Shown here piece by piece: positions 18,650 through 28,278 of a stretch of DNA of 64,000 nucleotides. The notes beneath the pieces are model-generated. The model did not search any database. It was not told the origin of the DNA and was given only the letters and a program-made list of their open reading frames with translations. Source of the stretch: Nitrincola alkalisediminis (GTDB lineage: Bacteria > Pseudomonadota > Gammaproteobacteria > Pseudomonadales > Balneatricaceae). Within the stretch, counting starts at the first letter, position 1. The number at the start of each line of letters is the position of its first letter. The translations under genes were made by a program, and so were the position numbers. The stretch spans positions 124,001-188,000 of the forward strand of contig NZ_VYTY01000004.1 of assembly GCF_009821115.1 (NCBI RefSeq), given 5' to 3'.

Positions 18650-20818
18650 ATGAGAATCAACAGTCCTATTACCAATCGTGATTTTCCAGTACGTACTGAC
18701 TGTGCAATTATCTCGCATACAAATGATAAAGGCATGATTACCTACGTTAATGATGAATTTGTTGAATATGCTGGGTTTTCACGTGAAGAGTTAATAGGTC
18801 AACCTCATAACATCATTCGCCATCCTGATATGCCATCAGAAGCTTACCGAGACATGTGGAGTACATTAAAATCGGGTAGAGCTTGGCAGGGAATTGTTAA
18901 AAATCGTAGAAAAAACGGCGATCATTACTGGGTGAAAGCCACCGCGACGCCCCTTGCAGAAGGGGGTTATATGAGTGTTCGCCTTAAAGCAACTGACGAA
19001 GAAATTAAAGCTGCGCAAATTTTATATCGTGAGATGAAAGAGGGTAGTGGGCATCGTTTGGACGGTGGTTATATTATTGAACCTGGCATTAAAAGTTATC
19101 TGAGTAAGCCTAAACGTATTTTTCAATCTCTAAGTTTTTCATGGAAATTAATTTTCCCTACCTGTTTAGTTTGCTTAGTTTTAATTGGCGTTATGGCGGA
19201 TGGTTTGCGCCGTTTGCATTCAGAAACCCTAGATAGAGCTGGTTTTCAAAATGCAAACGATTTAATTGTGATGGCGTTTAATGCTAGACGATTTTACAGT
19301 GAACAAATACTTCCAAAGGCTCAAACGGCGGGTTTGACAATCTCGCATGATCATGTGAATTCACCGTCAACGCTTCCTCTTCCCGCCACTGTTATGCGCT
19401 CCTTAGGCGATATGACGAGCGGTCATGAGGGGTCAACTTTCCGATTATACAGTGATCAGCCATTTAAATTTCGCGAAAGTGGAGAGACAAGTCTTGACTC
19501 TTTCGAGCGAGATGCCATTGCATTTCTTAAGCAAAATCCACAAGAGAGTTATGGACGCCGTATTGAAATTAATGGTCAGCCTTTTTATCGTGTTGCCAGA
19601 GCAGATGTAATGAATCAGCCCAGCTGCTTAGCTTGTCATAATAATCATCCAGACAGTCCAAAGCGAGATTGGCAAATAGGTGATGTCAGAGGTGTCGCAC
19701 AAGCAACAGTGCCCTTAGATGCTTTAAATAATGCATTTATGCATCCAGTAAAACAATTAGGTGTGTCAGTCATTACGATGGTTGGCGTATTAATTCTAAT
19801 TATTGTGTTACTGACAAAAGGATTGCTTAAGCGACTATTGAAATTGAAGTTGGCAACGCGTGAAATTGCAGCAGGTAATCTCGTTGCACCACTTCCATTA
19901 GGCCGTAAAGATGAGATTGGATCTTTGTTTAATTCGGTTGTAATTATGCGGAATCGTTTATATGAAATACTGTTTCAAATTAATGTATCAACACGTGCAC
20001 TAAGCGGTGCTGTTAGTGAGATGGCAAGTGCTAGCCATGAAACCTCTCGAGGAGCATTGGAGCAATCCAGTGCTTCTTCGAGTATGGCGGCGGCCTTGGA
20101 GGAATTAAGTGCCTCGGTGTCACACATAAGGGATAACTCTGACGCAGCCTTTCAGTCGTCTTTACAGGCTGGAAATGTGGCGCGTGAAGGTGCTCAAGCT
20201 GTATATGCCAACAGTAATGAAATGATTAATATTGCCGATGCGGTTAAGCATGCTGCTGAACGTCTTAAATCCCTTGAAAATCTTTCTGAAAGTATTGGCA
20301 AGATTGTTTCCACTATTCGTGGAATTGCCGAACAGACAAATTTGCTTGCTCTCAATGCAGCGATTGAGGCTGCACGTGCTGGCGAACATGGACGGGGATT
20401 TGCAGTGGTTGCAGATGAGGTGCGGAGTCTTGCTGAGCGCACTGCCATCTCAACTGTCGAGATTTCGAACATGGTGCAGCAGATACAGCAAGAAACCGAA
20501 GCTGCAGTTATCGAAATGAACTCTGGTGTTATCCGCGTTGTTGACGGGGTTGAGAAAGCAAACGAAGCTGGACAGTCTGTTGCTGAAATTGAAAAGCAAA
20601 CTCAGAGCGTTGTTAAGGCCACCCAAGAAATTCAGCAAGTGCTAGATGAGCAGGTACAGGCATCAAGAGAAGTTGCGAATACGGTAGAAAATATTGCTCA
20701 ACTGGCTGAAAGCAATGCAGTACAAGCAGAACAAGCATTACAGGCATGTGTCCAAGTACAAAAGGTGACACAGGTATTAGATGGCCTAGGAAAAGAGTTT
20801 AGGATTTATAAAGACTAG
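18650..20818 (+). CDS. Methyl-accepting chemotaxis protein with PAS and haem-c-type sensor domain
   Basis: 722 aa from the ATG at 18650 (AAGG ribosome site); the frame is open upstream but has no better start. An Aer-type PAS domain (about 8-115) in the cytoplasm is followed by TM1 (about 165-187), a periplasmic Tll0287-like/DUF3365 domain with a CLACH haem-c motif starting at Cys326, TM2 (about 372-395), HAMP (about 396-450) and a full MCP signalling domain with the tip [20 protein letters not shown]. It should sense redox state or a ligand at a covalently bound haem, combined with internal PAS sensing. No C-terminal NWETF-type tether was seen. Confidence 0.9.
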   Translation: MRINSPITNRDFPVRTDCAIISHTNDKGMITYVNDEFVEYAGFSREELIGQPHNIIRHPDMPSEAYRDMWSTLKSGRAWQGIVKNRRKNGDHYWVKATATPLAEGGYMSVRLKATDEEIKAAQILYREMKEGSGHRLDGGYIIEPGIKSYLSKPKRIFQSLSFSWKLIFPTCLVCLVLIGVMADGLRRLHSETLDRAGFQNANDLIVMAFNARRFYSEQILPKAQTAGLTISHDHVNSPSTLPLPATVMRSLGDMTSGHEGSTFRLYSDQPFKFRESGETSLDSFERDAIAFLKQNPQESYGRRIEINGQPFYRVARADVMNQPSCLACHNNHPDSPKRDWQIGDVRGVAQATVPLDALNNAFMHPVKQLGVSVITMVGVLILIIVLLTKGLLKRLLKLKLATREIAAGNLVAPLPLGRKDEIGSLFNSVVIMRNRLYEILFQINVSTRALSGAVSEMASASHETSRGALEQSSASSSMAAALEELSASVSHIRDNSDAAFQSSLQAGNVAREGAQAVYANSNEMINIADAVKHAAERLKSLENLSESIGKIVSTIRGIAEQTNLLALNAAIEAARAGEHGRGFAVVADEVRSLAERTAISTVEISNMVQQIQQETEAAVIEMNSGVIRVVDGVEKANEAGQSVAEIEKQTQSVVKATQEIQQVLDEQVQASREVANTVENIAQLAESNAVQAEQALQACVQVQKVTQVLDGLGKEFRIYKD

Positions 20819-20826
20819 AGGTGTGT

Positions 20827-21519
20827 TTAAGGCTCAGGGTTATATTCCAACATATAACCCTGACCATATTGGTTGACAATTTTAAAGGGAGTAGGGTTGA
20901 ACTGATTAAGTTTGGCGCGTAGTCGACAGATCATCAGATCGAGTGCTCGACTGTTGTCAGTTGTGCTCGCATTGCTCCACAGAGCATCGATTAAATCTGT
21001 TCGACTAAAAACCGTGTTTGCATTCGAATGTAAAAATAAAGATAAAAACTGGTATTCTTTTTTTGACAGGCGAAGACTCTTTTGTTGGTAGTGCAGTATG
21101 GGCTTTGTCTGGTCAAGATGCACTGAGTCATTGAAAGGGTGTGTTACATGACCATAACGTCTCAGTAATGACCAGGTTTTTGCAATTAAAACGGTTTTAC
21201 TTAAGGGTTTGCTAATAAAATCATCTGCTCCTGCATGCAGTGCGGAGGCCAGTTCAAACTCTTTATTCTTAAGCGTCACAAAGATCGTAGGAGGAAGTGA
21301 AAAATGAGATGAAACCGTTTTAATTAAGCTTAAACCATCCATTCCGGGTAGAACCCAGTCAACCAGCAAAAGATCAAATTTAGTCCCTGACTTGATTGAC
21401 TCAAGAAACAACTCCGCACTAATAAACAAACATGGCTCAAACCCGTAAGGTCTTAACCAATAGGCAATGAGTCGAGCCTGATCCATGTCATCTTCTACGA
21501 TTGCAATTTTCTTTATCAT
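20827..21519 (-). CDS. OmpR/PhoB-family response regulator
   Basis: 230 aa. Receiver domain with EDD at residues 9-11, Asp54 (LLVDWVLPGMDG), Thr and Lys positions (FVTLK, ISKPLS), and a C-terminal winged helix (about 130-228; LSKKEYQFLSLFLHSNANTVFSR, LDLMICRLRAKL, GQGYMLEYN). A DNA-binding two-component regulator. No kinase gene is adjacent. The neighbours are a chemoreceptor and, divergently, an Hpt protein, so phosphate may arrive by a phosphorelay (inference). Confidence 0.92.
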   Translation of the reverse strand: MIKKIAIVEDDMDQARLIAYWLRPYGFEPCLFISAELFLESIKSGTKFDLLLVDWVLPGMDGLSLIKTVSSHFSLPPTIFVTLKNKEFELASALHAGADDFISKPLSKTVLIAKTWSLLRRYGHVTHPFNDSVHLDQTKPILHYQQKSLRLSKKEYQFLSLFLHSNANTVFSRTDLIDALWSNASTTDNSRALDLMICRLRAKLNQFNPTPFKIVNQYGQGYMLEYNPEP

Positions 21520-21651
21520 TGTGCTTTATAAACTGATAGAACACTAAATGACGATATTAGCATGCTGGCAGTTTAAGTACTATGTATGCATACTCTTGTT
21601 TGATTATTTAATATATCTCAGTTATCGAGTTAACGAGTCTTGGAGCGCATC

Positions 21652-22014
21652 ATGGAAAAGTTAATGCCAGAAGATGACTTTGTAACGCTTAGACGTGGGT
21701 TCTTGAATCGAGTTGATTTGAGACTGCAATGTATGAACAGCCTGTATGAAGAGTGGATGGACTCCCTCAGTTCACGAGAATCAAGTTCACTGCGTGACCT
21801 ATATTACGAGGCCCATAAATTAGCTGGAGCAGCCTCTTGTTATCAGGTACATGATCTGACTATAGTGGCCCAAGAGCTTGAACGGCTCATTTATTCTATC
21901 AGCCAAGGATTACTGTTAGCCCCCGAAAAGGCGAGTAAGGCCGTCGAAGTGAGAAGGCAGCTCGATAGCATAGCAAGCGTATACTGCGATTATCAGAGAC
22001 AGGGTCTAAACTAG
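21652..22014 (+). CDS. Hpt-domain phosphotransfer protein
   Basis: 120 aa from the ATG at 21652 with GGAG at 21642-21645; the TTG at 21640 would overlap that site. Four-helix Hpt fold with the phosphorylatable His55 in YYEAHKLAGAASCYQ. A stand-alone Hpt transfers phosphate between receivers of a hybrid kinase and a response regulator. It is divergent from the OmpR-type regulator, with a 132 bp shared gap. Confidence 0.8.
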   Translation: MEKLMPEDDFVTLRRGFLNRVDLRLQCMNSLYEEWMDSLSSRESSSLRDLYYEAHKLAGAASCYQVHDLTIVAQELERLIYSISQGLLLAPEKASKAVEVRRQLDSIASVYCDYQRQGLN

Positions 22015-22130
22015 GACGAATAGCATTATGTCAAGTGATCAGCAAGGTAAGTTCCTGGTCATACGTTGCATAGACTGGGTGAATGTGTTTAAGAATACTC
22101 ACGCCGGCATAGGAGGCATTGCTTGAATCA

Positions 22131-22880
22131 CTAGGAAAATTGAACGTCTGGCAGGCACTGGAATCCAGGCTTCGCAAAGTAGTAGCCTTGCATTAGTTCA
22201 ACATTCAGGGATTTGAAGTAGAGCATCTCCGCGTCTGTCTCGATACCCTCAGCCAGTACCGTAATCGAAAGTTGCTGGCAAATATCAATCAGTCCTTTAA
22301 CCAGTACTTGTTTTACTGAGTTTGTATCGATATTACGAACCAACTCCATATCAATTTTTAAAATTTGGGGAATAAAGTTGGCCAACATATTGAAGCCCGC
22401 GTGCCCAGCCCCAAAATCATCGATAGCTGTAATAAAACCTTGTTTTTCATAGTGTTCGAATATGTTACGCAAGTGTGCTGGATCTAAGACGACCTCTGAC
22501 TCTGTGATTTCAAACATGAGTTTATTGATTGGAAACCCAGTCTCTGTCGCCGCTTGTAAGGTGCTCTGAATGCAGTGTTCAGGCTCGTAGACAGCATTAG
22601 GTAGAAAGTTAATACTTAATACTTTGTCTAGGCCTAGGTGGCTGGCCAACGTAATGGCTTTGACTCGGCAGGCTTGGTCAAAGGCATAGCGATTCTCATC
22701 GTTAACGCGAGACAGAACACTGTAAGCGGACTCTCCTGCTATGCCTCGAACAAGGGCTTCGTAACCGAAAATGCTTTTTTCACGGACATTGACGATAGGC
22801 TGAAACGCAAAGCTGAACTCAAAATCAAGAGGTGTCTGACAGTCTTTGCAACCTTTGCGTTGCGCTCTGTTTGAAATCAT
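22131..22880 (-). CDS. EAL-domain c-di-GMP phosphodiesterase
   Basis: 249 aa from the ATG at 22880; the GTG at 22892 is part of an AAGGTG ribosome site. Single EAL domain with the catalytic set intact: YEALVRG, the Asn in INFLPN, FEITESE, DDFGAG, ILKID and AEGIET. It should hydrolyse c-di-GMP. A short N-terminal RKGCKDC segment carries a CxxC that could bind metal or sense redox. No membrane anchor, so cytosolic. Likely part of the surrounding motility and signalling block. Confidence 0.92.
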   Translation of the reverse strand: MISNRAQRKGCKDCQTPLDFEFSFAFQPIVNVREKSIFGYEALVRGIAGESAYSVLSRVNDENRYAFDQACRVKAITLASHLGLDKVLSINFLPNAVYEPEHCIQSTLQAATETGFPINKLMFEITESEVVLDPAHLRNIFEHYEKQGFITAIDDFGAGHAGFNMLANFIPQILKIDMELVRNIDTNSVKQVLVKGLIDICQQLSITVLAEGIETDAEMLYFKSLNVELMQGYYFAKPGFQCLPDVQFS

Positions 22881-23116
22881 GTACAAAATCACCTTGAGTT
22901 AGAGAAAAATAGAAGCTATCAATACAGCACCTTGTTTAATAATATACATTAGTCAATTTCAAAGTAAATCGCTATGGTTGTGAGGCTCGAGTGCCTGACT
23001 TTTTAAGGATGATCCGGTATCTAAGGTATGCTAGAAGTCCCTCTATTCCTGAGATGCGTCTGTGTTATGATCCATTGGTCTAATTCTATTAATATATGCC
23101 GAGATGAAACTGAACT

Positions 23117-24829
23117 GTGTCGAATATTAACCTCATCTTTTTAATTGTATCTGTGTTGTTGTGCCTAAGTATCTTGGCCACGATTATCTCTGCGCGTGTT
23201 GGAATGCCATTACTTCTGGTGTTTTTGGGTATAGGTATGTTAGCAGGAGAGGATGGCATTGGAGGATTGAGTTTTCAGGATTTTGAGGTTGCGTATCTGA
23301 TAGGGCATTTAGCCTTGGCAATTATTCTGTTAGATGGCGGTATGCGAACTCGAATGAAGACCTTTCGAGTGGGGCTTAAACCCGCATTGTCTTTAGCAAC
23401 CTTAGGGGTTGTTGTCACCAGTGGCCTCACGGGCTTATTGGCCATGCTAATCTTTGACCTTTCGTTGCTACAAGGCATGCTGATTGGTGCAATCGTGGGG
23501 TCAACGGATGCGGCAGCCGTTTTCTCGATGTTGGGTGGCAAGGGGGTTCATTTGAACGAGAGGGTCAGTGCAACGCTTGAAATTGAATCCGGCACCAACG
23601 ACCCTATGGCGATTTTTTTAACCATTACCTTCATTACCTTATTAATGAATCCCGGTGATGATTGGTACAGCAGTCTTATTCTGTTTGCCGAGCAGTTTGG
23701 GATAGGGTTACCGATCGGAATACTCGGTGGATGGTTATTTGCGCATACCTTGAAGCGCCTAGATCTGGCAACAGGTCTGTATCCCTTGTTGGTAACAGGT
23801 GTTGGACTGTGTATTTTCGCAGGTGCCAACATGTTGGGCGGCAGTGGATTTTTAGCCATTTATCTTGCGGGATTAATGATCGGCAACAGTGGCAGCCGTC
23901 ACCTCTTGCATATTTTGCCTGTGCACGATGGTCTGGCTTGGCTGAGTCAAATCGGTTTGTTCTTGATTTTAGGATTGCTAGTGACGCCCCATGAAATGCT
24001 CGCCATTGCTTGGCCTGCGACCTTTTTGGCATTGGGGCTGATTTTTGTGGCACGACCGATTGCCGTTGTTTTGTGCCTCAAGCCCTTCTTCCATTTCTCT
24101 TGGCGAGAGTTAGGCTTTATTTCATGGGTTGGCTTACGTGGCGCTGTGCCGATTGTCTTGGCAATTTTCCCGATTATCGCGGGTGTTGAGTCTGCTGGCT
24201 TGTTGTTTAATATGGCGTTTTACGTCGTATTGATTTCACTGTTGATTCAAGGCAGCAGCTTGCCTTGGGTGGCCAAGTGGTTAAAGGTCGAAGTGCCGAT
24301 GGCGACAGCCCCCTGTCATCGTATGCCCTTAGGGATTTTTCCTGAAAACGACTATGAAGCATTTATGTACACGGTGAAGCAGGATACCGTCCAAGGGGTA
24401 GAACTCAGGCGGCTGCATTTTCCATCTGGTGCGCGTGTCGGTGCATTGTTTAGAGATCATCAGCTGATTCATCCATCAGGCAGTACGCGTTTGCAAGTAA
24501 ATGATGTGCTTTGCATTATAGGTCGCGATGCCGATGTTCCGATTCTAAATAAGCTTTTTAATCAGGAGCCTTTGCCCTTTAAACAACAAGCGCGAAGCTT
24601 CTTTGGTTACTTCACTCTGGATGGGAGTGCACCCCTGAAGGATGTGGCCGCACTCTATGGACTAGTGATCAGTCCTGATCAAACGCATTTAACCCTTGAT
24701 CAGTTTTTGAGTCAGCGGTTTGGTGGTCATCCCGTGGTTGGGGACCGCATGGAGTGGAACGGAATACAATGGGTAGTGAATGAAGTGGAAGGCGATAGAA
24801 TCACTAAAGTGGGCCTGCGCCTGATTTAA
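23117..24829 (+). CDS. Potassium/proton antiporter (CvrA/NhaP2 type)
   Basis: 570 aa from a GTG start. About twelve membrane helices of a CPA1 exchanger (residues 1-390; LLDGGMRTRMKTF, VGSTDAAAVFSMLGG, ESGTNDPMAIFLT and WVGLRGAVPIVLAIF are family landmarks), then a TrkA-C domain (about 400-485) and a CorC/HlyC-type C-terminal domain (about 490-568). This order matches CvrA/NhaP2, which exports K+ in exchange for H+ and helps cell-volume control. Confidence 0.92.
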   Translation: MSNINLIFLIVSVLLCLSILATIISARVGMPLLLVFLGIGMLAGEDGIGGLSFQDFEVAYLIGHLALAIILLDGGMRTRMKTFRVGLKPALSLATLGVVVTSGLTGLLAMLIFDLSLLQGMLIGAIVGSTDAAAVFSMLGGKGVHLNERVSATLEIESGTNDPMAIFLTITFITLLMNPGDDWYSSLILFAEQFGIGLPIGILGGWLFAHTLKRLDLATGLYPLLVTGVGLCIFAGANMLGGSGFLAIYLAGLMIGNSGSRHLLHILPVHDGLAWLSQIGLFLILGLLVTPHEMLAIAWPATFLALGLIFVARPIAVVLCLKPFFHFSWRELGFISWVGLRGAVPIVLAIFPIIAGVESAGLLFNMAFYVVLISLLIQGSSLPWVAKWLKVEVPMATAPCHRMPLGIFPENDYEAFMYTVKQDTVQGVELRRLHFPSGARVGALFRDHQLIHPSGSTRLQVNDVLCIIGRDADVPILNKLFNQEPLPFKQQARSFFGYFTLDGSAPLKDVAALYGLVISPDQTHLTLDQFLSQRFGGHPVVGDRMEWNGIQWVVNEVEGDRITKVGLRLI

Positions 24830-24868
24830 CAAACTCCGTTGTATTGTCTCTGTTGGACTCTCAAAAGG

Positions 24869-26161
24869 TTAAGGGGAAGGTGGGCGCTGCTTGCGGCGCT
24901 CTCTGAGTTCGTTGAGTTTTAGCCCTTCTTCGGTAGGTAGGTGCTTTCCATCGCCTATGCGCTGTGAGCCATAAATGCCTGAATGCCCCGAAAAAAGGTA
25001 ACTGACAATACAAGCGGTGGCTGCAAAAACGCCAATCTCTGCACCAAACAGCTCCATCGCCATTAAAGTGGAGGCTAGAGGAGTATTGGCCGCGCCTGCA
25101 AATACTGCCACAAAACCTATGCCTGCTAAAAATGCAAACGGCATATCAAACAAGGGTGAGAGTGCATTGCCAAGGGTTGCCCCAATGAAGAAGAGAGGGG
25201 TGACTTCTCCACCTTTGAATCCAGCGCCTAAGGACAGGACTGTGAAAAAGAATTTACCAATACTATCCGTGATGGAAAGGGGGGCATCAAAGGCCTCTAA
25301 AATGACGGGTATGCCTAAGCCTAAATAGCGGTCTGCTTCAAAGAGGCCTAAGCCAACCAAGACAGCAATCAGCAGTCCACCCACGAAAGGCCGTAAAGGG
25401 CTGTAGTGTATTCGGTGCTTCATAAAGCTGCTGATGGAGTGAATGACCTCAGCAAAGGCGCGCGCCGTAAGACCAAAAATGGCACCACAGACAATCATGA
25501 CACCCAGGCTCCAGGCGGATATGGATGGAAAAATAGCGACGGTGAAATAGTCATGATGCACGCCCCACATGAGTGCGACTTGATCACCAACAATTGCGGC
25601 AATAATACAGGGCAGTAAGGCTTCATAGCGCAGCCGACCCGTTGCTAAAACCTCGAGGCCAAATACAGCGGCCCCGATTGGCGTGCCGAAGACCGAGGCA
25701 AAACCTGCACTGATACCCGCCATCAGTAAGATACGCCGATCATCATTCGAGAGTTTAAAAACACGGGTGAGTTGATCGGCAAGCGCTCCCCCCATTTGCA
25801 CGGCTGTTCCTTCTCGGCCAACCGAAGCCCCGAAAAGATGGGAAATAAGCGTACCACCAAGCACCAATGGCACCATGCGCAATGGAATCACGCGTTTAGT
25901 GTCGTGAATTTCATCCAGCAGTAGATTGTTGCCCGCTTCAACACTTTGGCCAAAGCGAAGATACATCCAGCCCACAAAAAAGCCTGCAAAGGGCAGTAGC
26001 CATAGTAGCCAAGGGTGGCTAGAAAAGGTGTTCGAAACCCAGCTCAACGAGAATAAAAACAGAGCTGCTGCACTGCCCGCCAAAATCGCAACACCACAGG
26101 CCAAGATCAGCCATTTAGCAAGGTGTTTGAATAACCCGAGTGGGATTGGCGAGCGATGCAT
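24869..26161 (-). CDS. CLC-type anion transporter, fluoride (CLC-F) signature
   Basis: 430 aa, about ten membrane helices. CLC family landmarks are altered as in fluoride-specific CLCs: VEAGNNLLLDEI where chloride CLCs have GSGIP, GREGTAVQMGG where they have GKEGP, and GFKGGEVTPLFF for GxFxP. The Glu of GREGT is the gating glutamate of F-/H+ antiport. The likely role is fluoride efflux at the inner membrane (family knowledge). No fluoride riboswitch was recognised upstream. Lies 26 bp after the ABC exporter gene on the same strand. Confidence 0.85.
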   Translation of the reverse strand: MHRSPIPLGLFKHLAKWLILACGVAILAGSAAALFLFSLSWVSNTFSSHPWLLWLLPFAGFFVGWMYLRFGQSVEAGNNLLLDEIHDTKRVIPLRMVPLVLGGTLISHLFGASVGREGTAVQMGGALADQLTRVFKLSNDDRRILLMAGISAGFASVFGTPIGAAVFGLEVLATGRLRYEALLPCIIAAIVGDQVALMWGVHHDYFTVAIFPSISAWSLGVMIVCGAIFGLTARAFAEVIHSISSFMKHRIHYSPLRPFVGGLLIAVLVGLGLFEADRYLGLGIPVILEAFDAPLSITDSIGKFFFTVLSLGAGFKGGEVTPLFFIGATLGNALSPLFDMPFAFLAGIGFVAVFAGAANTPLASTLMAMELFGAEIGVFAATACIVSYLFSGHSGIYGSQRIGDGKHLPTEEGLKLNELRERRKQRPPSP

Positions 26162-26187
26162 GGTCGTAGTCTCAGTCGAAAAGTGAT

Positions 26188-28032
26188 TTACGGGAGTCTA
26201 TCACCATTATCCTCCCCCAGAAAACCGCCGGATTGCCGTGCCCAGAGTTGAGCGTACAAGCCTGGTTGAGCTACCAGTTCATCATGGGTGCCCATTTGAA
26301 TAATCTGTCCCTTATCCATTACGATTAAACGATCCATGGCCGCGATGGTCGATAAACGATGGGCAATGGCAATCACGGTTTTGCCTTCCATCAGTTTATA
26401 CAGGTTTTCTTGAATGGCAGATTCCACCTCGGAATCCAACGCAGATGTGGCTTCATCAAGAATTAGAATCGGGGCATCTTTCAGCATGACGCGTGCAATC
26501 GCAATGCGTTGTCGTTGACCGCCAGAGAGTTTGACGCCTCGCTCGCCCACTTGCGCGTCGTAGCCCGTACGGCCTTTGATGTCTTTTAAGCTGAGAATGA
26601 AGTCATGGGCTTTTGCGCGTTTAGCGGCTTCGATGACCTCCTCGTCAGATGCATCGGGGCGACCGTAGGCAATATTGTCGCGCACGGATCGGTGCAATAA
26701 CGACGTGTCTTGGCTGACCATACCAATATTAGCGCGTAACGACTCTTGCTGAACTTCGTGGATGGCCTGCCCATCAATCAAAATACGGCCTTTTTCAACG
26801 TCGTAGAAGCGCAGAAGTAAATTCACGAGCGTTGATTTACCCGCACCCGAACGCCCGACAATACCGACTTTTTCACCCGATTTAATCGAAAGCTGTAGCC
26901 CTTCGATGACACCGGATGCCTGACCATAATGAAAATCAATATGATCAAACTCGATCACGCCGTTTGATGCCTGTAGAGCCGGCGCGTTGGGTTGATCTTG
27001 CACCTCTTGCGCGACTGAAATTGAGCCGATGCCATCTCTGACGGTGCCAATGTTTTCAAATAAAGACGATACTTCCCACATAATCCATTGCGACATACCC
27101 GATAGGCGCAGCACTAAGCCAAGTGCAACGGCGACAGCGCCAATGCTGATCAGGTCTGATAACCACAGATAGATACTGAGGCCTGCAACCGATAGCAGCA
27201 ACAACGAATTCAACAGATACAAGCAAGTGTTAAACAAGGTGACTAAGCGCATTTGCTTATGAACCGTGCTTAAAAAACCCTGCATGCTTTCTTGGGCATA
27301 GTCGGATTCCCGTTGAGAGTGAGAAAAGAGCTTAACGGTTTGAATGTTTGTATAGGCGTCGACAATGCGTCCGGTCATGATCGAGCGTGCATCTGCTTGG
27401 AGTTGCGAAACCTTACCCATTAAGGGGACAAAGAAACGTAACATGACAATATAGGCAACGATCCATACCAGCAAGGGCAGCATCAAACGCTGATCGGCAC
27501 TGCCCAGAATGAACAGAGTGCCAATGAAGTAGACCGTGACGTAATTGAGCACATCGATCATTTTGATCACGCACTCGCGTACGGCAAGAGCGGTTTGCAT
27601 GAGCTTGGTTGCGATGCGGCCTGCAAATTCTTCTTGGTAAAAGCTCATTGACTGTTTAAGCAAGTAGCGGTGAACCAGCCAGCGGATGCGCATGGGGTAG
27701 TTGCCCATCAGCACTTGGAAATTCAGTACAGAATGAATGAACACCAATAATGGCAGTCCCATAATAACCAAGGCCATTCCGATCAGTTTCCAGCCCTCGG
27801 TGGCTAAAAAGCTTTCTTTGTCTTGCTCAGACAACCAGTTCACAATATTACCAAGGAAGCTAAATAACCAGACTTCGACCAAGGCAACGCACGCCATCAA
27901 AACGGCTGCACAAGCGATCCAAGGCCACATCCCACGCGAGTAATGCAGGCAGAAGCGAATGAGGCTTTTTGGGGGTTGACCTAATTGTTCATCGGGAAAT
28001 GGGTTAAGTCTGCTTTCGAACCAGCGAAACAT
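26188..28032 (-). CDS. ABC exporter, fused permease and ATPase (MsbA/multidrug type)
   Basis: 614 aa half-transporter. Six membrane helices (about 35-330), then an ATPase domain: Walker A GRSGAGKSTLV near 400, Q-loop, signature LSGGQRQRIAIAR, Walker B ILILDEATSALD and switch His in AIAHRLSTI. It would work as a homodimer exporting a lipid or drug; the substrate cannot be read from sequence. The CLC gene follows in the same direction and may be cotranscribed. Confidence 0.92.
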   Translation of the reverse strand: MFRWFESRLNPFPDEQLGQPPKSLIRFCLHYSRGMWPWIACAAVLMACVALVEVWLFSFLGNIVNWLSEQDKESFLATEGWKLIGMALVIMGLPLLVFIHSVLNFQVLMGNYPMRIRWLVHRYLLKQSMSFYQEEFAGRIATKLMQTALAVRECVIKMIDVLNYVTVYFIGTLFILGSADQRLMLPLLVWIVAYIVMLRFFVPLMGKVSQLQADARSIMTGRIVDAYTNIQTVKLFSHSQRESDYAQESMQGFLSTVHKQMRLVTLFNTCLYLLNSLLLLSVAGLSIYLWLSDLISIGAVAVALGLVLRLSGMSQWIMWEVSSLFENIGTVRDGIGSISVAQEVQDQPNAPALQASNGVIEFDHIDFHYGQASGVIEGLQLSIKSGEKVGIVGRSGAGKSTLVNLLLRFYDVEKGRILIDGQAIHEVQQESLRANIGMVSQDTSLLHRSVRDNIAYGRPDASDEEVIEAAKRAKAHDFILSLKDIKGRTGYDAQVGERGVKLSGGQRQRIAIARVMLKDAPILILDEATSALDSEVESAIQENLYKLMEGKTVIAIAHRLSTIAAMDRLIVMDKGQIIQMGTHDELVAQPGLYAQLWARQSGGFLGEDNGDRLP

Positions 28033-28212
28033 GTGGACTCTCTGTTTTTTGTCTGTTGAGTTGTGCGGGAAATGTCATCAAGGTTGGGCGAGCCATGATG
28101 TTGATAGGCATTGAGCAGACGATTTAACACTAATTTAGACTGAATAGTCCAGTTTTTGTGCGAAAGAAAATCATTTAATGCGCGCACTCCATCACAAACC
28201 ACACTCAGGATT

Positions 28213-28260
28213 CAAAGCCCCATTCCACTCAAGTTATTACGCAAAGCGAATGAGGCTTTG
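28213..28260 (-). other. Imperfect inverted repeat downstream of cydB
   Basis: CAAAGCCCCATTC (28213-28225) faces GAATGAGGCTTTG (28248-28260), one mismatch. No T-run follows on the minus strand. Possible mRNA 3' end structure of the cyd operon. The rest of the 246-bp gap to the ABC gene shows nothing I can support. Confidence 0.35.
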
Positions 28261-28278
28261 GGTTTCTAAGCCGCGAAC

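Noticed and set aside
27981-28202. 73-codon minus-strand frame between cydB and the ABC exporter
   Set aside because: No good ribosome site or recognised family, and its end overlaps the exporter start in another frame.
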